Of a stretch of DNA of 64,000 bases, positions 35,285 through 47,829 are shown piece by piece. The notes beneath the pieces are model-generated. The model worked only from the letters and a program-made list of their open reading frames with translations. It searched no databases and had not been told where the DNA came from. The stretch spans positions 7,284,146 through 7,348,145 of the forward strand of contig NW_004624783.1 of the NCBI RefSeq assembly GCF_000247695.1, read 5' to 3'. Position 1 is the first letter of the stretch, and each line of letters opens with the position of its first letter. Origin of the DNA: Heterocephalus glaber (lineage: Eukaryota > Chordata > Mammalia > Rodentia > Bathyergidae). The position numbers and the translations under genes are program-made.

Positions 35285-36740
35285 TTTGTTTCTTTTTCAT
35301 ATATTTATTGGTACATTTTAGGTATATAATACATTTACATTTATCATTGGGTGCTTGTTCCTGAACATGATGTATCTTAGTATCTTAGTTCTTATTTTTT
35401 CCCCCATTACCTGTGCGCTCCTTTTTTTTTTTTTTTTTTTTGGTACTGGGGATTGAACTCGGGTCCTTGTGCTTGCGCAGCAGGCAGCTGAAACCACNNN
35501 NNNNNNNNNNNNNNNNNNNNNNNNNNNNNNNNNNNNNNNNNNNNNNNNNNNNNNNNNNNNNNNNNNNNNNNNNNNNNNNNNNNNNNNNNNNNNNNNNNNN
35601 NNNNNNNNNNNNNNNNNNNNNNNNNNNNNNNNNNNNNNNNNNNNNNNNNNNNNNNNNNNNNNNNNNNNNNNNNNNNNNNNNNNNNNNNNNNNNNNNNNNN
35701 NNNNNNNNNNNNNNNNNNNNNNNNNNNNNNNNNNNNNNNNNNNNNNNNNNNNNNNNNNNNNNNNNNNNNNNNNNNNNNNNNNNNNNNNNNNNNNNNNNNN
35801 NNNNNNNNNNNNNNNNNNNNNNNNNNNNNNNNNNNNNNNNNNNNNNNNNNNNNNNNNNNNNNNNNNNNNNNNNNNNNNNNNNNNNNNNNNNNNNNNNNNN
35901 NNNNNNNNNNNNNNNNNNNNNNNNNNNNNNNNNNNNNNNNNNNNNNNNNNNNNNNNNNNNNNNNNNNNNNNNNNNNNNNNNNNNNNNNNNNNNNNNNNNN
36001 NNNNNNNNNNNNNNNNNNNNNNNNNNNNNNNNNNNNNNNNNNACCTCTAGTCCTAGTCCTTTGAGGTATCTCCATACTGATTTCCACAGTGGTTGCACCA
36101 GTCTACACTCCCACCAACAATGGAGAAGGATTCCTTTCTCCCCACACCCCTGCCAGCATTTGTTATTGGTTGATTTCTTGCTAGCAGCCATTCTTTCTGG
36201 GATGAGGTGGAATCTCAGTGTTGTTTTCATCTGCATCTCTTAAATGACCAGTGATGTTGAACATTTTTTCATATGTTTATTTGCTACTTTTACTTCTTTG
36301 TCTGAGAAATGTCTGTTCATTTTGGATGCCCATTTTTGAATTGGGTCTTTGAATTTGGGGGGTCTGATTTTTTTGAATTCTTTTTTTTTCTTTTTTTTCA
36401 GTTCTTTATATATTCTCAATAGTAGTCCTTTGTCTGAGGTACAGCTGCTAAAAATTTCTTCCCACATAGTAGGTTGTCTCTTAGCTCTCTTGGTAGTTTC
36501 TCTTGCAGTGCAGAAGCTTTTTAATACAATGAGATCCCAGTTGTTGATTCTTTGTGCTAATCCCGTGCTACTGAGGATTTGTTCATGAAGTCTTTTCCTA
36601 TGCCAGTGTCATCAACAGTTCTACCTAACTTATCTTCCAGCAAGTTTAGTGTTTCTGTCTTAATATTTAGATCTTTAATCCACTTCGATCTTAGTTTAGT
36701 GCACGGTGATAGGTATGGGTCTAGTTTTAATAGATGTGTG
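35285..36740 (-). mobile_element. LINE-1, antisense, ORF2 C-terminus and 3' UTR, interrupted by a SINE and a gap
   Basis: On the minus strand 36740-36043 encodes the C-terminal part of LINE-1 ORF2 ([69 protein letters not shown]) with frame breaks. After the gap, 35285-35410 is LINE-1 3' UTR. An ID-like SINE lies at about 35420-35497. A dead copy within an intron of the unrecognised gene. Confidence 0.8.
35498..36042. other. Assembly gap, 545 N
   Basis: A run of N interrupts a LINE-1 copy. An ID-like SINE runs into the left edge and LINE-1 ORF2-derived sequence begins at the right edge, so the missing part is probably repeat. Confidence 1.
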
Positions 36741-38077
36741 GACTTTGGAGACCAACAGCCCTGCTCACAAATCTCTGCTCTGACAGCCCCTGTGGCCTGG
36801 GAGCCTCGGTCTCCTCAGCTATAAAATGAGGATGAGGGCAGATTTTTCTCCAAGGCTGTTGGAAGGACCTGTGAACTCATCAGAGGGATTCTCATGGAGC
36901 CTGGCACCCACCACATGCTTGTTACTTGCAGGCTGCTACTATTATTCCACAATTAACCACCAGACTGGTCAATCAACTGTGTGGAAATGCTGGGAAGCCT
37001 TTTAATATGGCTGCCCAGGGTCCCAGAGGGCAGAGGCCCTGGTGGCCAGGGCTGCCCTGAGATGGAGACACTGAGCAGCCCTCCTGTCCAGGAGGGAGTT
37101 CCTGTGGTGATGGCCCCCAAATAGAGCTGAGGACTGGGAATGTGGATCCCAGTCCCAGCCCAGGCACTGGCTGCCTGAATCATGGTAGGCCAGCCAGTCA
37201 GTGACTGCTCTGGGCTGTGGCATCATCAGCTGCAGAAGGGAGAGTTGGTGGAGACTGATAAGGGTCCAGCCAGCATTGTGGGCCAGGACTGCAGTCTCCT
37301 CACAAGGCTCAAGTGGGCAAGAGGGATGTGTTCCAAGCACTTTCTGTGGAGGGGAAATGGTCACACAAGGTCCTGAATACCAGGAGGCAGGGACCTTGGG
37401 GCCATCTTAGGGGCTGCCCTCCACACTGAGGGGTGCTGTCCTGTAGACCTGGGTTCCCCAACCCTTTCAGGGTTCCAGGCTGTGTGCTTCACCCCAGGCT
37501 GAGGACTCCCGAAGCCAGAACCATCAGCTCACAGAGGGGTGAGTCTCCTGGGGAACCCTACACTCACTCTTGTTGCCTCACAAAGTGACCAAGAACCCAG
37601 CCCTTTCTCCTGTCTCCTTCCACAGTCCTGCCCCTACTCATGCTTCTGGCTCCTTTTAAGCCCTCACTCAGTTGCACACACGGTTGTCCCACGATCTCAC
37701 TGGTACAGGGCTTAGGGGAGGCCACCTTGAACTCAGAGTCTGGACACTGGCTAGTGGGGAATAGGAAGACTGGCAGCCATGGTCCCTCCCTATTCCTGAG
37801 TCCATGGGCCACCTGAGGTGTACCTGAGGCAGCCCCTGGATTCCTGCAGGGGACAGGCACCAGGCCCATCATCTGCCTCGGATCTGGATGAAGCCAGGAG
37901 TGACACAGACCCAACGAAAGAGGGCCCTGGCACACCTGAAAAGGCCACACCTGGTATGACGACAGGAGGGTTCTGGGAGCTGGGACAGCAGGGAGCCCCT
38001 GGAGCTGGAGAAGTCAGACTAGCTTGGAAGGCAGGGACCTTCTCAGCCCAAGTCCAAGGATTTCTGTCATTCTTCAG

Positions 38078-38209
38078 GGTCTCACTATTTAGTTCAGGCT
38101 GGCCTTGAACTCAGTATGTAGTCCACACTGACCTCAAACTCATGGTAATTCTCCTGCCTCAGTCTCCTGAGTGCTGGGAGTATAGGTGTGTGCCCCCATG
38201 CCTGACAAT
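38078..38209 (-). mobile_element. B1 SINE, antisense
   Basis: Antisense B1 with internal duplication. Confidence 0.75.
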
Positions 38210-38682
38210 CATAAGCTTTTACTTGTTCTATCACACACATGACAGAAGAGTGCCAATATTCTTTTTTGATTGATAGAAGCTTTCGGAGGCATTTTATCTC
38301 TTGGGAAGACAGATATTACTTACACTATTACCTGGGAAATAAACTCTCTAGTAAGACAACAGATGAGCATCTCAGAGGGAGGGGTGGGAGATTGTTCTCA
38401 CAGTTCTTAGCAATCATTTCTAAATGCTGGAGTCTTACTAAACTCCTTTGTTCAAAAGCCCTTTGAAAGATCTATTGTCACAGAGAACATACCTATTTGG
38501 TTAAAGTTATGAATATTCACACATCTCTACTGCCTACCAGAACACTGTGCGATATTCTTATGAAAGCTCTCAATTTAGGACCTTATGAAATCAGGTTCCA
38601 TTAACTAGTTTGATGGATGCAGAACATCTCTCCTTCCTCCACAGCGGCAAGGCAGCAGCAACAGCATCTCTTTTTTTAGATT

Positions 38683-38771
38683 TCTTTTTTTTTTTTGGTA
38701 CCGGGGATCGAACTATGGACCTTGCGCTAGAGAGGCAGGTGCCGGAACCACTGAGCTAAATCCCTGGCCCT
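38683..38771 (-). mobile_element. ID-like SINE, antisense, with target-site duplication
   Basis: The word tagatttctttt flanks both ends. Body ggtaccggggatcgaacta to actgagctaaatccctggcc. Confidence 0.85.
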
Positions 38772-39658
38772 AGATTTCTTTTGTTAATGATGAACACTTG
38801 CAATTTTTAGGCCAGGCTTGGCTTCAAATTTCATTTCTTGAATTTCATTTGAGCTTGGGGTCAGAAACAAGGGGCAAAGGAGGCTTTTCCTTAGTAACAG
38901 GGAAAAGTATAGCTCGTAGTGTTTCTTCTATGGGTCTGAATTGGCACACCGGGACAAAGTGGGGTGTTCTTGTGCAGAGGGGCCCCAGAAAATGAGCTCT
39001 TCTCATTCCCAGGCAAACTGTAATTGTCTTGGGGAAGAGGATGTGGAAGCTGCCTTAGTGTGGTCTGCCCTGGCTGAGAGGACGAGGCAGACGGGGTCGG
39101 GTGTTGGCAGGCGCACTTGACAAGCAGGTGTATGACAGGCTATGTGAATACATGTGGGATAACGAACTGATAGCCATGAAGTTCAAGCAGCGCCCTCGGG
39201 GTTCCACCCTGTGCCCTACACTGGGCTTCTCAGGTCCAGTTCAGGGCAATGTTTGTGAGGGCCTGTGGTATGGCAGAGAGTTTTCAACACTGGTCTTTCT
39301 CCCTCAGGTTGCTTACAGGAGATGAACTCTATCACCAGCAGGCACTTTGAGGAGCCAGGAAATTTAGCATTTGAGGTGAAAGAGTCAAAGGGACCTGGGC
39401 AAGGCCTCTCTCAGGTTGGGAACAGCTCAGGTGGGGTTTGCCTGGGAGGAGGTTGCTGGGGTGAGGTGGGGCTGCCTCCTGCAGCCAAGTGGAAGAAGGG
39501 ACCATCACTGAAGAACTTGTACAACACATAAAATGGCCTCTGCAAATTCAGAAATCAGGCAAGGACCAGCCACTGGGGTGTCCCAGCTCCCCTAGGGAAA
39601 GAGCCCTTACACTGCCACTCTCCACAAGCCTGGACCCAAGGTGCTCTCTCCCTGCCCA

Positions 39659-40621
39659 GGACCTGCCCCAGAGGGAAGAAAGGAGCCAAGCAGAGCCTAC
39701 CATCCAACAACTCCACTCACCAACACTCAGGAGCCCACAGGAGGGAAAGCTCAGTCAGGAAGCCCTAGGGCCCTCTGGCCTGGCTTCCCAAGGCCTGCTA
39801 GCCCTCCAAGATCTACCCAAGGGGTTCGGCTTGGGCCTGGACAGAGAGAGATCAGAACCTCAAAAACTGCTGCTGCTGGACCCTCTTCAGAGGCTGAGAG
39901 AGGTGGTCCCTGGGGGTCAGAAGGGCGAGTCTCTCCCAGTCAGGAAGAAAAACCACAACAGAGTAAGAGCAGGGAGGACCCTCAGGGGCAGAGAGAAGAG
40001 GCACCCCAGGGAGAGAACCCAGAGGCTCCTCAGAGTCAAACAGGAAATAGTCCAAAGTGCGTCGTCGGAGAGGAGGCTCCTCAGGGTCAGGGAACGAAAG
40101 CTTGGCAGGCATGGGAAGGCCGCATCTCACCAGCCCGGGAGGTGGCTCAGGGAGAAGCAACTGCCCAGCCCCCGGAGGAGAGCGACCCCCTGGGCCAGGG
40201 GGAAGAAGAGAGTCCCCCGAGTGTGGAAAGGGGGAACCCAGGCCTCCGGGGAAGGACCTCCCAGAGGATGCAGGGCAAGACCGAGGGCCAGAGTCAGGAG
40301 TCGGCCGTGACAACGCTGGGGGTCCCCCGGGAGGAGGCGTGGGCTCCTGTCCCAGGCCCAGGTTCGGGGATACTGGCGACACAGAGCCCCGGGAACCCTG
40401 GGCAGCCCGAGCTCCCTGCGACTGTGCCGGGAGGGGGCCGTGGCCCGGCGCAGCAGGCGGTGGGCCGAGCGAGTTTCCCGGGTGCGCTAGAGGAGTGGAG
40501 GGGTGGCCCTGGGGGTCCCCCCGCCTCGAAGGCCGCTTGGCTGGCAACCCCTGGCGTGAGCACGGCGCAGCAGGATTCGGCTCTGCGGCGGCGGCAGGAC
40601 TGAGAACAGCAGCGGCTCCGG
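39659..40621 (+). CDS. Long low-complexity exon of the unrecognised gene
   Basis: About 320 codons stay open in one frame to a TGA at 40601-40603. The protein is rich in Glu, Gln, Gly and Pro with a loose repeat of the kind APQGE/PQGQ (REDPQGQREEAPQGENPEAP). It begins after an acceptor ctgcccag at 39658 and, if the previous exon ends at 39559 with a GC donor (tcag|gcaagg), the joined frame reads KSGPAPEGRKEPSR. It ends at donor cgg|gtgcgt (40622). Reading through the TGA gives LRRRQD-stop-EQQRLR, which continues the coiled coil of the next exon, so the stop is probably a mutation of CGA. Other frames are also long here because the DNA is GC-rich, so coding status is not certain. Confidence 0.4.
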
Positions 40622-41030
40622 GTGCGTCCCCTTGCGGGCGGGCCAGGGGCTGCCTGCGCGGTGGGACGCCGAGACCGAGGCCGAGTACGGCTCACCGCCG
40701 CCTCCCTAGGTGCTGGAGCGGCTCCGCATCGCCGGGAACCGCCGCTGCCGGGTCTACCCACTGGGGCTCCCTTCGGGTCCCGTACAGCTCCAGACTCAGA
40801 CAAGAACTCGAGAAGGCGGGGTCCCCAGGACCCTTCCGGGGGCAGGGCGGGCACGGTTAGGCCGGCGCGGGCCCCACCGAATTCTGCCCATCCAGGAGGA
40901 CACGGCCGGGTGGCGGCGCGCGCTGCGTGAGCAGCTGGACCAGGTGCACCGGGAGAGGACCGGGCGGCTGCGGGCCCTCGGGGCCAGGGGAGGGGAGGGC
41001 AGGTGGTTTGAGGGTGATGGAAGGCGCCCC
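40050..41030. promoter_or_regulatory. CpG-island-like segment
   Basis: CpG dinucleotides are dense here (for example gcggcggcggcagg near 40586-40597 and ggtggcggcgcgcgctgcg at 40911-40928), much more than in the surrounding DNA. It overlaps the last exons of the unrecognised gene rather than a recognised promoter. It could be a CpG island that belongs to a gene body, or an unrecognised promoter. Confidence 0.5.
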
Positions 41031-41183
41031 CCCCCATCTGAATGACAGGCCACTCTCCTTCCTAGAAACACCCAGAACTTCCAGGGGCTGCTGTGGCCCG
41101 CTGGCGATGAGGACCCTCGTCTCGAGAATAGCGCCCACCCTTCCCAGCCCCCTCTGATCCTTGCTGGGTCCCCAAAGGGATGA
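40710..41183 (+). CDS. Last two exons of the unrecognised gene
   Basis: Exon 40710-41002 (acceptor ccctag) reads VLERLRIAGNRRCRVYPLGL and later ILPIQEDTAGWRRALREQLD and ends GGC AG before gtggtt. Exon 41066-41183 (acceptor cctag) completes the codon and reads NTQNFQGLLWPAGDEDPRLE and on to PKG then TGA TAA. Both splice sites and the phase match, which is good evidence for a real spliced gene. The protein is basic and Arg-rich with a short helical segment. A plus-strand AATAAA at 41569-41574 could end the transcript, in which case it overlaps the last exon of SPMIP1 on the other strand. Confidence 0.5.
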
Positions 41184-41357
41184 TAAAGGAGATAAGCCTT
41201 AAGGAAAAAGAAAGAGGGAGGTCGCAGGTCGGTCTGAAAGGCCCAGAATGCAGCCTGAGGGCCCGGACAGCAGATATAAACACCCACCACATCTCTGTCC
41301 CAACAGGAGACCTGTTATTTCTTCTCTCCTCTAAGCCGGCTCGCTGCCAGGCTGGGG

Positions 41358-43587
<2,230 letters not shown>

Positions 43588-43991
43588 TCACACAGGGCCA
43601 GGGTTCTACTTGCCATGTCCTCAGCAGTCCTCACGTGCCACCTTTTCTGAAGCAGCATGGGCCTCCACACCTCCTGCAGGACCCAGCTCAGTCTGGAATT
43701 ATGGTATCCTGGTTTCCTCATCTATTTCTGTCCCTGGGGCCAGGCCATCTCCCAGCCCCATGCAGACCTGGGGGTGGGGAGGTCTCATTCCCATCCCTGT
43801 CCCCCCAGCTGGTCCTCTTTGATCCAGACAATCAGTCCTGACTTCCAGCCTCTTGGACCAAACTTCCTGCCCAGCACTTCTTTGGCAGAGCCTTTTTCCA
43901 GCCTTGGTCATCTAATCTCCCCCCAACACCCTGGCCCTACACACCCTTTCCAAGCACCCAGCCCAAGTTTGGAGAGAACCAAGAATATTAC

Positions 43992-43997
43992 TTTAAT
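43992..43997 (-). other. ATP6V1F: ATP6V1F polyadenylation signal (ATTAAA)
   Basis: The minus strand reads ATTAAA about 200 bases after the ATP6V1F stop. This places the end of the transcript some 500 bases before the SPMIP1 start codon, on the same strand. Confidence 0.6.
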
Positions 43998-44195
43998 TTA
44001 ACATCGACAGTGACATTGTAACAGTACAGGGAAGAGGTAGAGGAGAGAGAAGATGGCCAGGGTTCCTGTTCCCTAATCAGCCTGGGTTTTAACAGCAGAG
44101 GCCCCAGTGGCCTAGAAGCATCACCCAGCCTTCAGTGGAGGGGTAGGGGTGGGGCTAGCGAGCCTGGGGGAGGCCTGGCAGGCCAGGGGCGGCTC

Positions 44196-44833
44196 CTAGC
44201 GCAGGTCTTCAGCAGTGAACATGCCCTTGGCCCTGCGCAGGATGGAGTCCTTGGCAGCGTCATAGGGGTGGTCCTTGGATGGGATCTCCAGGACAGCTGG
44301 AATGGAGCGCTGGTGGGCATCAAGGGCGTGGCGAACCATCTCTGCGATGTACTGGTTGATGAGGACGATGCCGATGTCATCCCGGTTTAGTAACTGCCTG
44401 TGGGGAGAGATGGGAAGGGGCTGTCTCCCTTGCCCAGGCAGCTCACTCCAGGTGGGGGGACTGGGCCATGGAGGGGAGTGAGAGAGACCTGGGGGCACAG
44501 AGGACAGAGGAAAGGCTGCTACACTAAATACTCTCAGGGCTCTTCTTCCTTGAACGAAGCAGTTTCACTCAAGAGCTCAGGGCCACAGGCAGTACCAGAA
44601 CTCTGGGAGGCTGAGGCAGGAAACTGAAAGTCTGAGCCAGGCCTAGACAATTTAGCAGCTTAGTAAGACCCTGTTGCAAGGGCCGGGGATGCAGCTCAGT
44701 GACACCATGCCTGCCTGGCAAGCACAAGGTCCTGAGTTCGATCCCCAATACCCCCCAAAAAAGGGGGTGGGTGGGTGAGACTGTAGCTGAGTGCAAAGGC
44801 CCTGGGTTCAATTTCCAGGACACCCTCCCCTGT

Positions 44834-44873
<40 letters not shown>

Positions 44874-47457
44874 CTGAGGGCCCTGTTGGTCAAGGCTGCC
44901 TTCTGCCTCCCCTTCTTGGAAAGGGAACTGGTAATGAAGATGTATTCAATATGCGCTCTTTGTGTAGGAAAAGGAAAGGACAGGAATGAATATGTGTACG
45001 CATCTGTAGGAAGACTGCAGAAAGATACTGAAAGAACTAAATGGTTATTTTTATGGGTGGCGGAGAGAGATAAAGAGGTGCAAGGTTTGGGGTGGGGGGC
45101 TAGATTCCTCAACAAGTACTTTTTTCTTTTTCCTTTTTTTTTTTGTGATACCGGGGATAGAACTTAGGACCCTGTGCTTTTGAGGCAGGCACAGTGCCAC
45201 TGAGCTAAATCCACGGCTTTCTTTTTTTGAGACAAGGTCTCACTGTGTAGTTTAGGCTAGTCTTGAATTTACACTGTAGCCTAGGCTGCACTCAGACTTG
45301 TGGCGGTCCTCCTGTCTCAGCCTCCCGGGTACTGGGATTACAGGTATACGCCACCATGCCTGGCAAAACATACCTTTAAAATACAGTAAAGTTTTTACCT
45401 ACCCCCTACGATAAATATAAACATTATGTATTGCAAACATGTATTAATAAAAAACTGGAAAAAATAAGTATTATTAAAGTTTTAAAAAACAGGGCTGATG
45501 AAACCACTGAAGGCCTCAAGGTCTACACTCAGGAGGGTGGGGGAAGAGTCTGAGGGGATGTTGGCATGAGTCAAGGACACAAGACAGAAAGAGGAAACCT
45601 GGCAATGGAGGAATCACACTTTCCACAGAGGCCCTCCTTGTGATCGCCCACCCAATTCATTCACTTATTTACTCATAAAACTAACTCTGTTGAGCACTTA
45701 CCCCATGCTAGGCACTCAAATAGTTAGGCTTGAGATCTGTGAGCTCCCTTTCTGGTTGGAACCATGGAAGATTTTTTTTGGTGCGAGGTGGAGGTACTGG
45801 GGGTTAGACCCTGGGCTGTTGCATTGAGCTACAGCCCCAGCCTTTTTAAAAAAAATTTTATTTTTAAGATACGGTCTTGCTAAATTGCCCAGGCTGGGCT
45901 CAAATTTGTGATCCTCCTGCCTCAGCCTCCCAGAGTGCTGGGATTATCTGTGTCATCACTCCTGGCTAGAAAATTTTTTGTTGTTTGTTTTTTGAGACAA
46001 GGCTTGCTATGTAGCCCAGGCTGACCTTGAACTCATGGTGATCCTCCTGCCTCAGCTTCCTAAGAGGATTGTAGGCCTACACCACTGGCTACGAAATTCT
46101 TTTTTTTTTTTTAAATTTGAGACAGGGTCTTGTTACGTGGTTCAGACTGGCCTCAAATTCCTGGTGATCCCACCGGAATTACAGATGCGTGCCACCACAC
46201 CTGACTAAAAAATAGAAAATTTTTATTTTTTTAGAAAATTCTTGAAGGACAGTTTCTCTCCTCCCCTGACTACTTGGGCCACTTTACCAACTGCTTGGAG
46301 ATGAGGATATAGCAGCCTTCCAGGTCAAGGCCTATCAGACCCCCGGCAGCAGGAAGCAGTCTCAGCCGGCAGCTCTGGGCCCAGCTGTTCAGGGGAAACA
46401 GGTAAGCGAGGTATTTCTGAGACTTGGCAGAGGAGCTCTAGAGAAAGAGTGAGGAAAGAATAGGAGTCTGGCATCAATTCTAATCACCAAGACATCTCCT
46501 GGATTAAAGGGCAGGCTTGCTTCCACACTTTGAAGCTATCATCCTTGACTGAGGGCAGGAAGAAGTACCAGGTTTTAGTGGAAAGCCAGAAAGTCCAGAT
46601 ATTCTGCTCATTGTGCTTAAGAAAAAGGAAAATTCCAAGGCAGACTGTGGACAACTGTACAAGCCGAGTGTGTACAGCTTAGGAGAGACAGAAAAGTGTT
46701 GGCCCCCGGTTCAAATCCCAGCTATGACTCTTCCCACTAGTGTGCCTTTGGAGATGTCTTAACCTCTCTGAGTTTGTTTTCTCACCTGTAAGTGAAAATA
46801 ATAACCTCCACCTTACAGGACGATTGGGAGCCTCTAAGGAGGATGAGAGCGCAAGAAGGTCCAAGCCCAGTGCCTAGGATTCCAGTGAGTGTGGTTCCTT
46901 TAGGGAGCAATTCGCAAAAGAGCCGAGCGCTTTCAAGGCCGGGAGACCGCTCGTCGGTGAACATCGGGGACCGGAAGAGCTGCTGAGGCTGACCGTCTCC
47001 AAGGGCCGGGAGCCCCAGACGTCCAACTATGGCAGGGACAGGTCACAAGCTCTGTTCCCCTTCCTTCCTGACACATGGTCATGTGAAGGGGAGCTCGTGG
47101 ACCCGTCACAGCCCCGAGACCACCGAGCCCCAAAAGGGAACTCAGAGGCGCAGAAGCTTCCGCTTCAGAGCGGGGGACAGACTTCCAGGGCCGCCTCACA
47201 TTCCCGTAGGCGTCTGACACCTCGGACCCCGGGTCGCCTCCTCCCTCTCCCCGCGCTCCACTAGGCAGCAGCCCGTTCAGGCCTAGCAGGCTACCGTACC
47301 GGAAGGTGTCTTCGATCTCATTGATGGTTGTATCCTTTTCTACCACCAGGAAATTAGGGTGGCGATTCTTGTTAAGCTCCCCTATGCCGCCCAGGAGAAA
47401 ACCAGTGACCGTATCTTCATCTCCAATCACTGCGATTAGCTTCCCCCTCCCCGCCAT
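44196..47457 (-). CDS. ATP6V1F: ATP6V1F, V-type proton ATPase subunit F
   Basis: Subunit F belongs to the V1 sector of the vacuolar proton pump and sits in the central rotor stalk, linking ATP hydrolysis to acidification of lysosomes, endosomes and other compartments. Two coding exons on the minus strand: 47300-47457 ([20 protein letters not shown] to DTFR) and 44196-44397 ([20 protein letters not shown] to MFTAEDLR, stop). Exon 1 ends TTC CG before gtacgg, and exon 2 completes the Arg codon after tccccacag. The total is 119 residues, the normal mammalian length, and the sequence is nearly unchanged from other mammals as far as I recall it. The intron is about 2.9 kb and full of SINEs. Confidence 0.97.
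44594..44822 (+). mobile_element. B1 fragment, ID-like SINE and a second ID-like fragment
   Basis: Partial B1 (tctgggaggctgaggcagg), ID-like SINE from about 44680 (gccggggatgcagctcagtg), and the right end of another (ccctgggttcaatttccagg). In the ATP6V1F intron. Confidence 0.65.
44839..44872. repeat. (CA)n microsatellite
   Basis: Uninterrupted CA run in the ATP6V1F intron, following an ID-like fragment. Confidence 0.95.
45130..45366 (-). mobile_element. B1 + ID-like dimer SINE, antisense
   Basis: ataccggggatagaacttag to gccactgagctaaatcc, then antisense B1. Confidence 0.75.
45775..46210 (-). mobile_element. Cluster of three antisense SINEs in the ATP6V1F intron
   Basis: A B1 + ID-like dimer (about 45775-45968), a B1 (about 45975-46092) and a shorter B1 (about 46100-46207), all antisense on the plus strand, that is sense to ATP6V1F. 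Confidence 0.7.
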
Positions 47458-47600
47458 CTCCGCAGCACTCAGCGATCACTCCTACACCGGAAGTCGCCAA
47501 AGCCCTGCCCCCGCAGTGCGTCACCGAGCCGACCTCAGCCCCTCCCTTCAGTCATGCGCAATTCCACCACCGCTGCTTCGGGATATGCGCATTAGCAACA
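47100..47600 (-). promoter_or_regulatory. ATP6V1F: ATP6V1F promoter region, CpG-rich
   Basis: CpG density rises around exon 1 and in the 140 bases upstream of the ATG (for example agtgcgtcaccgagccgacc at 47515-47534), as expected for a housekeeping promoter without a TATA box. The transcription start is not determined. An ID-like SINE lies about 270 bases upstream of the ATG. Confidence 0.5.
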
Positions 47601-47727
47601 ACGAGGCTTCCTACTGAATACGTCTACGCCACACAGAGAGACCCGAACCAGGTGACTACGATTCCCAGAGGGCTGCGCGGCACACGGCAACTTTCTGGCT
47701 TTTGTTCTTTCAGACCTGGTTGGGTCC

Positions 47728-47822
47728 CTCACTCTATTTTTTTTTTTTGGTACCGCGGATCGAACTCAGGACCCTGCGCTTTCGAGGCAGGAGGCAGAAC
47801 CACTGAGCTAAATCCCCGGTCT
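47728..47822 (-). mobile_element. ID-like SINE upstream of ATP6V1F
   Basis: T run, ggtaccgcggatcgaactc, actgagctaaatccccggtc. It is in the same orientation as ATP6V1F and about 270 bases upstream of its start codon. Confidence 0.8.
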
Positions 47823-47829
47823 CCATCAA

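Larger units (their letters stand above)
34633..41183 (+). pseudogene. Unrecognised multi-exon gene or gene remnant with coiled coil
   Basis: I do not recognise this gene. Plausible exons: 34633-34812 (ALVAEAEEGGNICRDSFTMV, ending QAARRQ, donor gtgagg); 34882-34980 (VQESQDCPPGLALPTVLLEM); 35048-35168 (LL, in-frame TAG, DQVLLTGAGLGLFWPPWHFW); 37499-37539 and 37849-37953, which join in phase (AEDSRSQNHQLTEG then GQAPGPSSASDLDEARSDTD); fragments near 39120-39220 (VYDRLCEYMWDNELIAMKFK) and 39309-39375 (GCLQEMNSITSRHFEEPGN); 39487-39559 (VEEGTITEELVQHIKWPLQI); a long Glu/Pro/Gly-rich exon ending 40621; 40710-41002; 41066-41183 with stop TGA. The last three join in phase and make a basic coiled coil across a junction (EQQRLR|VLERLRIAGNRR). 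In-frame stops at 35054 (TAG, one step from CAG) and 40601 (TGA, one step from CGA) suggest it is broken. Some middle exons cannot be joined, and an assembly gap and a LINE-1 lie inside. Confidence 0.45.

Noticed and set aside
35385..36243. Long open frames across the N run
   Set aside because: They are produced by unknown bases. Only the LINE-1 ORF2-like residues at the right side are real sequence.
39852..40547. 231-codon minus-strand open frame in the CpG-rich segment
   Set aside because: Pro/Gly/Arg-rich shadow of the plus-strand low-complexity exon, as expected in GC-rich DNA. No splice or start context.
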